A stretch of 64,000 bases of DNA from Rhodophyticola sp. CCM32 (GCF_004751985.1 NZ_CP038492.1:3410001-3474000); one strand, 5' to 3'. Shown: positions 54,911 through 63,305, counted from the stretch's first letter. The notes: generated from the sequence alone by a model not told the origin. Translations and numbers: made by a program.

Positions 54911-55824
54911 GGGACTGTTGCATTAAACGGCTCTTTTGGTCATGTTTTGGCATTTAAAGCCTTTCGAGTTTTCATTGAGACATGATCATCGCCTTTCGCG
55001 TTCGACCGAAGGGAGAGGCCGCGAATAAGCGATTCAATGTTAACTCGAAAGGCTATAATGTTGGTTATGCCGCGCAAATCTCCGTTTAAACATCATCGTT
55101 TCCCGCGGGACATCATTCTTTGCGCCGTTCGTTGGTATTTGCGGTATCCTCTGTCATATCAGGATGTGGTTGATCTGCTCGCAGAACGTGGCATCGACGT
55201 TGATTGATCGACAGTATTCCGTTGGGTGCAGAAGTTCGGCCCTGACCAAGCGCCCCGAGAAGCACCTCCGCCGCGCCAGCGTAGATTGGCACGTGGATGA
55301 GACTTACTTCCGTGTCGGTGGAAAGTGGCGCTACCTCTGGCGTGCTGTTGACGCAAACGGCCAGATGGTCGACTTCCGGTTAGACCGCGCGGCGGGATGC
55401 AAAAGCCGCCAAGGCCTTTCTGAACAAAGCGATTGAACGTGTCCGTCTCCCCCGGCCCGTCACAATCGTGACCGACAAGGCGCAGGCATATCGGCGCGTT
55501 ATTCGCGAAATCAACCATCGTTATGATCCGCATTCGACAGCATTCGACATATTGACCGAAAGTGGCGAAGCAATTTGATCGAAAGCGATCACGCCGCAAT
55601 GATGCGACTATTGGGATACCGACAGAACTTTCGTTCCTTGCGAACGGCGAAAGCAACCCTGAGCGGGATAGAGACTTTACGCACCATCAAGCGCGGCCAC
55701 ATTCATCATAAACAAGCTGCTGTTCAGGGAGAGACCCTGTTCATCTCTCAGATGTTCGAAGCCGCATAATCCGCTGCAAACAAAAAACGCAAGACCAGCC
55801 TCAACCGATTAATGCAACAGTCCC
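54911..55824. mobile_element. IS6-family insertion sequence, degenerate
   Basis: A 914-base element bounded by imperfect inverted repeats: GGGACTGTTGCATTAAACGG at 54911 and the complement of GGGACTGTTGCATTAATCGG ending at 55824 (one mismatch in 20). The GGxACTGTTGCA terminus is characteristic of the IS6 family. One transposase frame is present but broken. Flanks differ (CTATACCC on the left, CTATAGGC on the right), sharing only CTATA, so a clean eight-base target duplication is not seen. The flanking genes do not match each other, which suggests an element-linked deletion. Confidence 0.85.
55058..55769 (+). pseudogene. IS6-family transposase, disrupted by a stop and frameshifts
   Basis: Pieces in three frames spell an IS6 DDE transposase. 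HHRFPRDIILCAVRWYLRYP then LSYQDVVDLLAERGIDVD gives the N-terminal region, ended by an in-frame TGA at about 55205. STVFRWVQKFGPD follows it. VDWHVDETYFRVGGKWRYLW carries the first aspartate, AKAAKAFLNKAIERV and TIVTDKAQAYRRVI the second, and NLIESDHAAMMRLLGYRQNF the C-terminal acidic region. With several interruptions the element is probably immobile without help in trans. Confidence 0.85.
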
Positions 55825-55880
55825 CTATAGGCCCCAAAACCGCGCCTGCTCACCATGTCATCGGCGGTAAGATCACGCAT
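55825..55880 (-). pseudogene. Truncated start of an unidentified gene downstream of fliI
   Basis: An ATG at 55880 overlaps the fliI stop and opens MRDLTADDMVSRRGFGAYR, then runs into the insertion sequence at 55824. Tight overlap with fliI suggests a genuine downstream flagellar-operon gene whose remainder was lost or moved when the element inserted. I do not recognise the 18 residues. Confidence 0.4.
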
Positions 55881-57198
55881 CAGCCTGCCGGGTTTCGGCG
55901 TTCAGCACGGTTTGCAAAGTGGCAAAAGCCGCACCCGCGCCGCCCGGGCTGTCCGAGGCCAGAAACGCATCCAGCGCGGGCCACAGCCTGACGGCCGCAT
56001 CGGTCACCAGATCATGGCCTTCGGTATACAAACCGGCCTGCAACATCAGTTCGGTCTTGTCATAGGCGCCCAGATAACGCCGGACCATGGAGATCAGCCG
56101 GTTCTCTTCCGCGCTGGCCACCCCGGGCAGAGAACGGGAGACGGAACGCAGCAGATCAACCGCAGGATACCGCCCGCGTTCGGCGATCTTGCGATCCAGC
56201 ACCACATGACCGTCCAGCACCCCGCGCATGATATCGGCAACCGGTTCCTCCATATCCGACCCGGCCACCAGAACCGACAGGATTGCGGTGATGTCGCCCT
56301 GTGCCCCGGCCCCCGGCCCGGCCCGTTCACACAGCGACATGATCTGCTGCGCCATCGAGGGGGGGAAGCCGCGCAGGCTGGCCTGTTCCCCCGTGGCGGT
56401 GGCGACCTCGCGCTGGGCCTCGGCAAACCTTGTGATGCTGTCGGCCAGCATCAGAACATGGGCCCCCCGATCCCGGAAATACTCGGCCACGGTCATCATC
56501 GTATGGGCGGCCCGGGCGCGGGTCAGGGCCGAACGGTCCGAGGTGGCGGCGATAACGACCGATCGGGCCAACCCCTCGGGGCCAAGCGTATCTTCCAGAA
56601 AATCGCGCACTTCCCGGCCCCGTTCTCCGATCAGCCCGATCACCACGATATCGGCCCCGACGCCGCGCGCCAGTTGTGACAAAAGCCGCGATTTTCCGAC
56701 GCCGGAGCCCGCGAACAACCCGATCCGCTGGCCCTGTGCAATCGGCAGCACCGTATCGAATACCGCCAATCCGGTATCCAGCCGCTGGCCCAGACCGCGC
56801 CGTGCGGTGGGCGGCGGCGGTGCTGCATGAAGCGGGCGGGGCGCAGACCCGGGGAAAAGCGGGCGCCCGTCAATCGGCGCCCCATCCGGGTCCAGAACCC
56901 GGCCGATCCAATGGGCCCCGGGCGCAATCACGCGCGGACCCAGATGACCCACCCGCGCACCCAGTCGCAGACCCGCCATGCGGCCCTCGGCCATCACCAG
57001 ACAGCCTGCGGCCTCGACCCGCACAATCTCCCCTTTCAGCCCGCCCTCAAGCGCCACGACATCGCCAAGGGCCGCGACCCGGTTCAGCCCGCTGACCCGC
57101 AATGCGCTGGCCGAAATTTCAACCACCTGGCCCACGGAATAGCAGGGCTGCACCTGCTGAATGCGGGCAACCAGCGGGGCAAAGACATCCTGGGTCAT
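55873..57198 (-). CDS. fliI: Flagellar type III export ATPase
   Basis: A 441-residue F1-beta-like ATPase that energises flagellar export. Walker A is GLFAGSGVGKSRLLSQLARG (about residue 165). VIGLIGERGREVRDFLEDTL, the Walker B region HVLMLADSITRFAEAQREVA and MEEPVADIMRGVLDGHVVLD are typical of FliI. GAGGAAACC precedes the ATG at 57198. A seven-G run (plus strand, near 56359) is intact. It is divergent from flgB. Its downstream partner gene is cut by the IS6 element. Confidence 0.95.
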   Translation of the reverse strand: MTQDVFAPLVARIQQVQPCYSVGQVVEISASALRVSGLNRVAALGDVVALEGGLKGEIVRVEAAGCLVMAEGRMAGLRLGARVGHLGPRVIAPGAHWIGRVLDPDGAPIDGRPLFPGSAPRPLHAAPPPPTARRGLGQRLDTGLAVFDTVLPIAQGQRIGLFAGSGVGKSRLLSQLARGVGADIVVIGLIGERGREVRDFLEDTLGPEGLARSVVIAATSDRSALTRARAAHTMMTVAEYFRDRGAHVLMLADSITRFAEAQREVATATGEQASLRGFPPSMAQQIMSLCERAGPGAGAQGDITAILSVLVAGSDMEEPVADIMRGVLDGHVVLDRKIAERGRYPAVDLLRSVSRSLPGVASAEENRLISMVRRYLGAYDKTELMLQAGLYTEGHDLVTDAAVRLWPALDAFLASDSPGGAGAAFATLQTVLNAETRQADA

Positions 57199-57250
57199 CG
57201 GTTTCCTCACGCATCATGGGCGGCACTTACCGTTTCTAAAGGAATCACAG

Positions 57251-57271
57251 TTAAGCCTTGGTGTAAGCCTT
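57251..57271. promoter_or_regulatory. Direct repeat in the fliI-flgB divergent promoter
   Basis: The word TAAGCCTT occurs twice, at 57252-57259 and 57264-57271, four bases apart. The block TTAAGCCTTGGTGTAAG also resembles, imperfectly, a CtrA-type TTAA-N7-TTAA site, and CtrA controls flagellar genes in many Rhodobacterales. It lies 17 bases before the flgB start. Regulator identity is inference. Confidence 0.35.
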
Positions 57272-57287
57272 CGAGGGAGAAACCCCG

Positions 57288-57641
57288 ATGTTCGACAATC
57301 TTGAGATCTTTGGCCTGGCCCAGGCCCGCGCCCGCCATGCCGCCGCACGGCAGACGGTGGTCGCCACCAATGTGGCCAATGCCGATACGCCCGGCTATCG
57401 CGCGCAGGATATCGCCGCGTTCGAGGATGTGTTCCACACCGGTACAGGCGCTGCCGCCAGACCGGTGCAAGACGCGGATTTTACCACATATGACGCCAGC
57501 GGGCCCGCATCGCCCAATGGCAACACCGTCTCGCTTGAGACGGAAATGCTCCGCTCGGTCGAGGCGCAGCGCGCCCATAGCCGCGCGCTGAGCATCTATC
57601 AATCCGCCTTGCGCGTCCTGCGCACATCCATTGGCCATTAA
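57288..57641 (+). CDS. flgB: Flagellar basal-body rod protein FlgB
   Basis: A 117-residue proximal rod subunit. FGLAQARARHAAARQTVVAT then NVANADTPGYRAQDIAAFED shows the rod-protein N-terminal motif. The C-terminal helix SVEAQRAHSRALSIYQSALR replaces the longer tails of FlgF and FlgG. It leads a plus-strand run of flagellar genes and is followed by flgC after 17 bases. Confidence 0.94.
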   Translation: MFDNLEIFGLAQARARHAAARQTVVATNVANADTPGYRAQDIAAFEDVFHTGTGAAARPVQDADFTTYDASGPASPNGNTVSLETEMLRSVEAQRAHSRALSIYQSALRVLRTSIGH

Positions 57642-57658
57642 GGGGGGCTACGGCACCG

Positions 57659-58048
57659 ATGAGTGATTTCAGCACAGCCCTGTCCGTCGCCGCCAGCGGC
57701 ATGCGCAGCCAGACCAACCGGTTGCAGCATCTCTCGGAAAATATCGCCAATGCGGACACGCCCGGCTATCGCCGCAAACTGACCCTTTTCGAGGTTGATC
57801 GCCAGGCCGACACCCCCGGTGTCGTAACCACGGGACCGGTGCGGCTGGATCGTTCTGCCCTGCCGCAAATCCATGACCCCAGCCATCCGATGGCCGATGA
57901 TGACGGATATTACGAAGGGTCAAATGTCGATCTGGTGATCGAACTGGCCGACGCGCGGGAGGCGCAGCGCAGTTATGAGGCCAATCTGAAAATCTTCGAT
58001 CAGATCCGGCAGATGTCGCGGTCCCTGAACGACCTGTTGCGACGCTGA
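57659..58048 (+). CDS. flgC: Flagellar basal-body rod protein FlgC
   Basis: A 129-residue proximal rod subunit. ALSVAASGMRSQTNRLQHLS then ENIANADTPGYRRKLTLF is the conserved N-terminus. YYEGSNVDLVIELADAREAQ and RSYEANLKIFDQIRQMSRSL form the C-terminal helix. It lies between flgB and fliE in the standard flgB-flgC-fliE order. Confidence 0.95.
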   Translation: MSDFSTALSVAASGMRSQTNRLQHLSENIANADTPGYRRKLTLFEVDRQADTPGVVTTGPVRLDRSALPQIHDPSHPMADDDGYYEGSNVDLVIELADAREAQRSYEANLKIFDQIRQMSRSLNDLLRR

Positions 58049-58066
58049 GTGTAAGGAGAGATTGAG

Positions 58067-58369
58067 ATGGATTTACGCAGTTCTCTTGCGGCGCAGGGCT
58101 ATGGTCTGGCCCAGAATGCAGCCCGGCCCGCGCCGGGCCGTGCAGCGCAGGAAACCGATGCCGGAGAGACGTTTTCAGAAGCGATCCGCAATTTCACCGA
58201 CACGGTCCAAACCGGCGAACAGACGGCCCTTGCGGCGCTGACCACCGGCGCCGACCCGCATTCTCTGGTAACCGCGCTGGCGCAGACGGAACTGGCCGTG
58301 CAGACCGCCGTAACCGTGCGCGACAAGGTGGTTGAGGCCTATCAGGAAATTCTGAGGATGCCGATCTGA
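58067..58369 (+). CDS. fliE: Flagellar hook-basal body protein FliE
   Basis: A 100-residue adaptor between the MS ring and rod. AGETFSEAIRNFTDTVQTGE and DPHSLVTALAQTELAVQTAV then TVRDKVVEAYQEILRMPI match FliE's helical C-terminus. GGAGAG precedes the start. Its stop overlaps the fliQ start (TGATG). Confidence 0.93.
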   Translation: MDLRSSLAAQGYGLAQNAARPAPGRAAQETDAGETFSEAIRNFTDTVQTGEQTALAALTTGADPHSLVTALAQTELAVQTAVTVRDKVVEAYQEILRMPI

Positions 58370-58635
58370 TGGAAGAGGCCATTTTCTATGACACCCTGCG
58401 TCAGGGCCTTTGGGTTGCGGTGGTGATCTCGACCCCGATCCTGTTTGTCGCGCTGATGGCGGGCGTGTTGGTGGGCCTGTTTCAGGCCCTGACCTCGATA
58501 CAGGAAATGACCCTGACATTCGTGCCGAAACTGGCGGTGATTGTCGCGGTTTTCTGGGTCTCGATGGGGTTCATGGCCGAAAGTCTCAGCACCTATTTCA
58601 CGGATCGTCTGATCCCGCTGATTGAGGCGATGTGA
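58369..58635 (+). CDS. fliQ: Flagellar export apparatus protein FliQ
   Basis: An 88-residue inner-membrane component of the type III export gate. Two hydrophobic helices are visible (GLWVAVVISTPILFVALMAG and FVPKLAVIVAVFWVSMGFMA), with the conserved VGLFQALTSIQEMTLTFVPK between them. It overlaps fliE and flgF at both ends. Confidence 0.94.
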   Translation: MEEAIFYDTLRQGLWVAVVISTPILFVALMAGVLVGLFQALTSIQEMTLTFVPKLAVIVAVFWVSMGFMAESLSTYFTDRLIPLIEAM

Positions 58636-59359
58636 TGAGCAATGCGATCTATGCCACGCTGACCCGGCAATCGGGCCTTCTGCGCGAAATGCAGAGTGTG
58701 GCCAATAATATCGCCAACAGCGCCACCACCGGGTTTCGCGGTGAAGGGGTGATTTTTGCGGAACATGTGGTCTCTTTGGGTCATGACCGGGAAAGCCTGT
58801 CCATGGCCTCGGCCATCGGGCGGCATATCCGGCAGGATCAGGGGGCGCTGACGCAAACCGGCGGCAGCCTGGATTTTGCCATTGAAGGCGAAGGATTTTT
58901 CCTGATCGAAACCCCGGAGGGAGAGGCCCTGACCCGCGCCGGGCATTTCATGCCAAATGCGCAAGGGGAACTGGTGAATGCCGATGGCCAGAACCTGCTG
59001 GATGCAGGCGGCGCGCCGGTCTTCATTCCACCGGACGCGCGCAACATCACCCTGGCCGGGGATGGCACGTTAAGCGCCGATGGCCGCCCCCTGACGGTGA
59101 TCGGGCTATGGCAACCGGTCGACCCGACCGATCTGCGATATCAGACAGGTGTGCAGTTTGTGTCCGAAACCGGCGTCGAACCGGCCCCCCCTGCCCCCTG
59201 CTGCAAGGCTTTCTTGAGCAAAGCAATGTCAACCCGGTGGCGCAGATCACCCGCATGATCGAGGTTCAGCGCGCTTATGAGCTGGGCCAGAGTTTTCTCG
59301 ACAAGGAAGATGAGCGGATCCGCTCTTTCCTGCGCACGGTTGGTGCGCGGTCATCATGA
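58635..59359 (+). CDS. flgF: Flagellar rod protein FlgF, with apparent frameshift
   Basis: The proximal rod protein, about 241 residues if corrected. The first frame covers YATLTRQSGLLREMQSVANN, IANSATTGFRGEGVIFAEHV and GGSLDFAIEGEGFFLIETPE, then reaches EPAPPAP and goes off family near 59198. One extra C in the five-C run at 59194-59198 (or the seven-C run at 59185-59191) continues LLQGFLEQSNVNPVAQITRM, IEVQRAYELGQSFLDKEDER to 59359, the expected C-terminus. It lies between fliQ and flgG. Confidence 0.85.
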
Positions 59360-59375
59360 AAAAGGAGCCGCCGAA

Positions 59376-60161
59376 ATGAGAGCCCTGAATATCGCCGCAA
59401 CCGGCATGAGCGCACAACAGATGCGGGTGGAGGTGATCTCCAACAATCTCGCGAATATGAACACCACCGGGTACAATGCCCGCCGTGCCGCCTTTGCCGA
59501 TCTGCATTACCAGCAGATGACGCGCGCCGGCAGCATCAATGCCGCTGATGGCACGGTGGTGCCTGCGGGCGTTCAGCTTGGCCTTGGCGCGCGGCCGACG
59601 GCGGTGTCGGTCAATGTGGCCCAGGGCAGCCTGTCGCAAACCGGCGGTGATCTGGATGTTGCGATCGAAGGGCAGGGATATCTTGAGGTGACACTGCCCT
59701 CGGGCCTGCCCGCCTATACCCGCGACGGCGGGCTGAACCGCACCGGTGACGGGCTGATCGTCACCGCGGATGGCTATACCGTTGCCCCGGGCATCACCAT
59801 TCCCGACGACGCGCGCAGCCTTTCGATCAATGGCGATGGAGAGGTCTATGCCTATTTCACCGACCGGGTCGAACCGGAACTTCTGGGCCAGTTCACGCTG
59901 GCAGGGTTTGCAAATCAACGCGGGCTTGAGGCGATGGGGTCAAACCTGTTTGTCGAGACCGCCGCTTCCGGCGCGGCCCTTGTCGGGCAGCCGGGGGAGG
60001 ATGGCCTTGGCACCCTGCGGCAAGGCTATCTGGAGGACAGCTCTGTCGATGCGGTGCGTGAGATCACCGACCTGATCGAGGCGCAGCGCGGGTATGAGCT
60101 GAACGCCAAGGTGATCACTGCCGCTGACCAGATGCTCAGCGCCACAACGCAGATCCGGTAA
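59376..60161 (+). CDS. flgG: Flagellar distal rod protein FlgG
   Basis: A 261-residue distal rod subunit. MRALNIAATGMSAQQMRVEV then ISNNLANMNTTGYNARRAAF is the conserved N-terminus. GGDLDVAIEGQGYLEVTLPS marks the FlgG-type middle domain, and LEDSSVDAVREITDLIEAQR then GYELNAKVITAADQMLSATT the C-terminal helix. AAGGAG lies before the ATG at 59376. The length is standard. Confidence 0.96.
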   Translation: MRALNIAATGMSAQQMRVEVISNNLANMNTTGYNARRAAFADLHYQQMTRAGSINAADGTVVPAGVQLGLGARPTAVSVNVAQGSLSQTGGDLDVAIEGQGYLEVTLPSGLPAYTRDGGLNRTGDGLIVTADGYTVAPGITIPDDARSLSINGDGEVYAYFTDRVEPELLGQFTLAGFANQRGLEAMGSNLFVETAASGAALVGQPGEDGLGTLRQGYLEDSSVDAVREITDLIEAQRGYELNAKVITAADQMLSATTQIR

Positions 60162-60162
60162 G

Positions 60163-60591
60163 ATGATCCGCTTTCTCCTGATCCTATTTCTGCTTGGCCT
60201 GACCGGGCAGGCCTTTTCCCAGACACTGGTGGCCACGGGCACGATCCGCAGCCAGGCGGTGATTGGCCCGGCTGATGTGCGGCTGGCCGATGGCCATGTG
60301 CCCGGTGCGCTCAGCGACCCGGAAACGGCCATCGGCATGGAGGCACGGGTCAATCTCTACCCCGGCCGCCCGATCCGGCCCTCTGATCTGCGGGCGCCCG
60401 CGGTTGTGGATCGCAACGAGATCATCACCCTGCAATACACTGAAAACGGCCTGCGCATCGTGACAGAAGGCCGCGCGCTGGATCGCGCGGGCATCGGGGA
60501 TCGGCTGCGGGTCATCAACATGGCCTCGCGCAACACGGTTACCGGTACGGTTCTGTCCGACGGTCTGGTCGGGGTCGGGATGCTGCAATGA
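60163..60591 (+). CDS. flgA: Flagellar P-ring assembly chaperone FlgA
   Basis: A 142-residue periplasmic protein needed to assemble the P ring. Signal peptide MIRFLLILFLLGLTGQAFSQ precedes an SAF domain with MEARVNLYPGRPIRPSDLRA and a C-terminal LDRAGIGDRLRVINMASRNT. It is shorter than enterobacterial FlgA, as usual in this group. Its stop overlaps the flgH start. No flgI is in the window, so the P ring gene lies elsewhere. Confidence 0.92.
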   Translation: MIRFLLILFLLGLTGQAFSQTLVATGTIRSQAVIGPADVRLADGHVPGALSDPETAIGMEARVNLYPGRPIRPSDLRAPAVVDRNEIITLQYTENGLRIVTEGRALDRAGIGDRLRVINMASRNTVTGTVLSDGLVGVGMLQ

Positions 60592-61328
60592 AGATACGGT
60601 ATTTCATCGGCTTTCTTGGCCTGTATGTTCTGATCATGGGTGCCGGGTGCAGCCGTCTGGAAAATGTCGGGCGCGCCCCGGCATTAAGCTCCCCCATGGG
60701 CGGGAACGAGATACTGGCGATGACATCGGCCCCTTTCCCGGCCGATGCGCCGGATACGGATTTGCGGCGTGAGGCCTCATTATGGAATGCCGGTCGGCAA
60801 TCCCTGCTGGGGGACCGGCGTGCAGGCACACGCGGGGATATTGTGACCGTGGTGATCGAGATTGATGAAAGCGCCGAGATTTCCAACAGCACCAACCGCT
60901 CGCGCAGCGGGTCTGAACAATTGTCCCTGCCATCGCTTTTCGGCATCCCGCAGCGGATTGATGACCGTTTGCCTGACGGGGCCAGCATGGCCGACGCGGT
61001 CAGCACCACCTCCTCCAGCGAATCTGGCGGCGATGGTTCTGTCCGGCGCAATGAAGCCCTGACCCTGCGGGTCGCGGCCACGGTCACGGATGTGTTGCAG
61101 AACGGGGTTCTGCGGATCGAGGGCAGCCAGGAGGTTCGGGTGAATTTCGAGATACGGGAACTGCTGATCTCGGGCTTTGTGCGGCCCGAGGATATCTCAC
61201 GCCGGAACGAGATCACCTATGACAAGATCGCCGCAGCGCGGATTTCCTATGGCGGGCGCGGGCAGATCACCGATGTGCAGCAACCGCGTTATGGCCAGCA
61301 AATCGCCGATATCGTTCTGCCGTTCTGA
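60588..61328 (+). CDS. flgH: Flagellar L-ring lipoprotein FlgH
   Basis: A 246-residue outer-membrane ring protein. The leader MKIRYFIGFLGLYVLIMGAG ends in a lipobox cysteine (GAGC). SLWNAGRQSLLGDRRAGTRG DIVTVVIEIDESAEISN and the C-terminal FVRPEDISRRNEITYDKIAA RISYGGRG are FlgH hallmarks. It overlaps flgA and is followed by fliL after a few bases. Confidence 0.95.
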   Translation: MKIRYFIGFLGLYVLIMGAGCSRLENVGRAPALSSPMGGNEILAMTSAPFPADAPDTDLRREASLWNAGRQSLLGDRRAGTRGDIVTVVIEIDESAEISNSTNRSRSGSEQLSLPSLFGIPQRIDDRLPDGASMADAVSTTSSSESGGDGSVRRNEALTLRVAATVTDVLQNGVLRIEGSQEVRVNFEIRELLISGFVRPEDISRRNEITYDKIAAARISYGGRGQITDVQQPRYGQQIADIVLPF

Positions 61329-61337
61329 GGTGTTGTG

Positions 61338-61889
61338 ATGATCCGTATCCTGATCCCTGTTGTCCTGCTTCTGTTGGGCCTGGGCGGCGGTCTGGCCGCC
61401 GGTGTCATAAGCATGAGAGGCGGTGGAGATCATCATGGCGAAGACCCGGCCGCCCATGGAGAGATGGCCGGGGATGACCACGGCGCGGGTGATGCGCATG
61501 GTACAGATGACCATGCCGCCAATGATCATGGCGGGGGTCATGATGATGGCCATATGCACAGCAATGACCCGGAATATGTGCGCCTGAACAACCAGTTCGT
61601 GGTGCCGATCGTGCGCCATGGAAATGTCCGCTCGATGGTGGTTCTGTCCCTGACCCTGGAGGTCGCGCCGGGCCGGAACGAGGCTGTGTTTCAGCGGGAA
61701 CCAAGACTGCGGGATGCGTTTCTTCGTGTCATGTTCGCCCATGCAAATGCCGGCGGGTTCGATGGCAGTTTCACCGAAGCCGCCGCAATGATGCCGCTGC
61801 GTGAAGCGTTGCGTGAGGCGGCGATTGACGTTCTGGGTGAGATTGCCATGGATGTGTTGATTGTCGATATCGTGCGTCAGGATGCCTGA
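61338..61889 (+). CDS. fliL: FliL-like flagellar basal body protein with His/Asp-rich linker
   Basis: A 183-residue single-span protein. The N-terminal helix ILIPVVLLLLGLGGGLAAGV is followed by about 50 residues rich in His, Asp and Gly (for example GGGDHHGEDPAAHGEM and HDDGHMHSND). The FliL-like domain follows: YVRLNNQFVVPIVRHGNVRS MVVLSLTLEV, then LRDAFLRVMFAHANAGGFDG. FliL supports stator function at the motor. GAGG is eight bases from the ATG at 61338, preferred over the GTG upstream. The His-rich linker could bind metal. It converges with the next gene, overlapping by 13 bases. Confidence 0.82.
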   Translation: MIRILIPVVLLLLGLGGGLAAGVISMRGGGDHHGEDPAAHGEMAGDDHGAGDAHGTDDHAANDHGGGHDDGHMHSNDPEYVRLNNQFVVPIVRHGNVRSMVVLSLTLEVAPGRNEAVFQREPRLRDAFLRVMFAHANAGGFDGSFTEAAAMMPLREALREAAIDVLGEIAMDVLIVDIVRQDA

Positions 61890-62221
61890 GTAACCAGGCT
61901 TTCCAGGGCTTGGCGGCGGCCCTCTGCCTGTCGGGCATATGCCTGCTTTTCCAACCGTTTGGCCTGTGCGATTGCCAAGTGTTGAAGCAGATCTGCCCGG
62001 CGGTCGTTCCGGGCCCTCTGCCATTTCGCAACAATCGCCTCCTCTGCCAGATCGGGCGCCACCGACACTGCCTGTGCCGTCATCTGTGACAGAGTGTCCA
62101 ACCTTACCTCAAGCGCGGCGCAGTCCCGGGTTGCGCGGGCCAGATCCTGACAGGCCCGGTCGGCCAGAACCGTCGCGATCTGCAACAGCCCGGCCAGTTT
62201 TGGATCAGGCTTTGCAGTCAT
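61877..62221 (-). CDS. Small helical flagellar-locus protein, possibly FliJ-like
   Basis: A 114-residue, mostly helical charged protein: LLQIATVLADRACQDLARAT, ALEVRLDTLSQMTAQAVSVA and AKRLEKQAYARQAEGRRQAL. The coiled-coil character and tight coupling (ATGA overlap with flhB upstream) recall FliJ-type export chaperones, but FliJ usually neighbours fliI, and similarity cannot be judged by eye. It is listed as uncharacterised. It overlaps the end of fliL on the opposite strand. Confidence 0.7.
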   Translation of the reverse strand: MTAKPDPKLAGLLQIATVLADRACQDLARATRDCAALEVRLDTLSQMTAQAVSVAPDLAEEAIVAKWQRARNDRRADLLQHLAIAQAKRLEKQAYARQAEGRRQALESLVTQAS

Positions 62222-63305
62222 CGTGCCATCGTTTTTGCCTTGGCCCGGATGGCATCGGCAAAGCGGATGGCGGCGGCCACCGCCCGGAAATGATCAGGGG
62301 CAATCGGCGCCCCGATATCAATCACCGCATGCAGCGCCCGCGCTGTGGGCGGATCGTGGAAAACGGGCACGCCGTTTTCGGCGGCAATCTCGCGGATGCG
62401 CCCGGCAATCTCGTCCACGCCCTTGGCCACGCAGATCGGCACGGTGCCCCGGCCACGATCCCATTTCAGGGCAACGGCGTAATGGGTGGGGTTGACCACC
62501 ACCACATCTGCGCCGGGCACATCGCGCAGCATCTGGTTCATGGCCAGATCATACCCGCGCTGCCGCCGCTGCTGTTTCAGATGCGGGTCGCCTTCGCTTT
62601 GTCTGGTCTCATCCATAACCTCCTGTCGGCTCATCCGGTTCTTGCGCTGATGTTCGGCATATTGCCAAAGGTAATCGACTGCCCCGACCAGAAGGGCGAT
62701 CAGGAACACAAAAGCCAGAAACGCCATGACCAGTTGGCACAGCGCAAGCATGATCTGCCCGTCAGAGGCGTAGATCGCGCTGAGAATCTGATCGGACCGG
62801 GCCCATAGGAACGCCGCCAGAAGGACGGAATATATCACCAGTTTGGCGCTGGATTTCGCGAATTCGAACAGGCCACCCGCCCCCAATTTGTTCTTTGCAT
62901 TGGACAGCGGAGATATCCGCGACAGTTTTGGCGCCAGTTTCGAGGGCGTGAACACAATCGCCTGTTGGGCAAAAAGCGATATGAGCAACAGGGCGGCGGG
63001 GGCGCGATCAGGGTCAGAAACCCGATCATGACGATGCGGATCATTCCTGCGCTTAAACTCTGCCCGCCGGGAGACAGGATAAGTGTGGCCAGACTGTCGG
63101 CCTGCGCGAAAACACCCTGCGCCAGATCACCCAGATCTGTCCCCACGGCCTGACCGAACAAAGCTGCGCCAAGCAGCATGCCGCCATATATCACCGCCGT
63201 GTTGAGATCGGTGGAGCGGACAATCTCTCCCTTCCGGCGTGCCTCTTCCAGCTTTTTGGGTGTTGGGTCAAAAGGCTTGTCACCGCTGGCCTGATCCTCG
63301 CTCAT
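62218..63305 (-). CDS. flhB: Flagellar export gate protein FlhB, with apparent frameshift
   Basis: About 362 residues if corrected. The N-terminal frame has DKPFDPTPKKLEEARRKGEI then STDLNTAVIYGG and two membrane segments to MIGFLTLIAP. It then breaks at a five-base C/G run (62998-63002). One extra base continues ALLLISLFAQQAIVFTPSKL, SRISPLSNAKNKLGAGGLFE and more membrane segments to the autocleavage motif VVVVNPTHYAVAL. FlhB controls the rod/hook to filament export switch. Its start overlaps the fliR stop as TGATG. Confidence 0.85.

Noticed and set aside
54905..55829. CTATA on both flanks as an IS target duplication
   Set aside because: IS6 elements usually make eight-base duplications. 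Only five of eight bases match here, and the flanks belong to different genes, so it is treated as possible coincidence.
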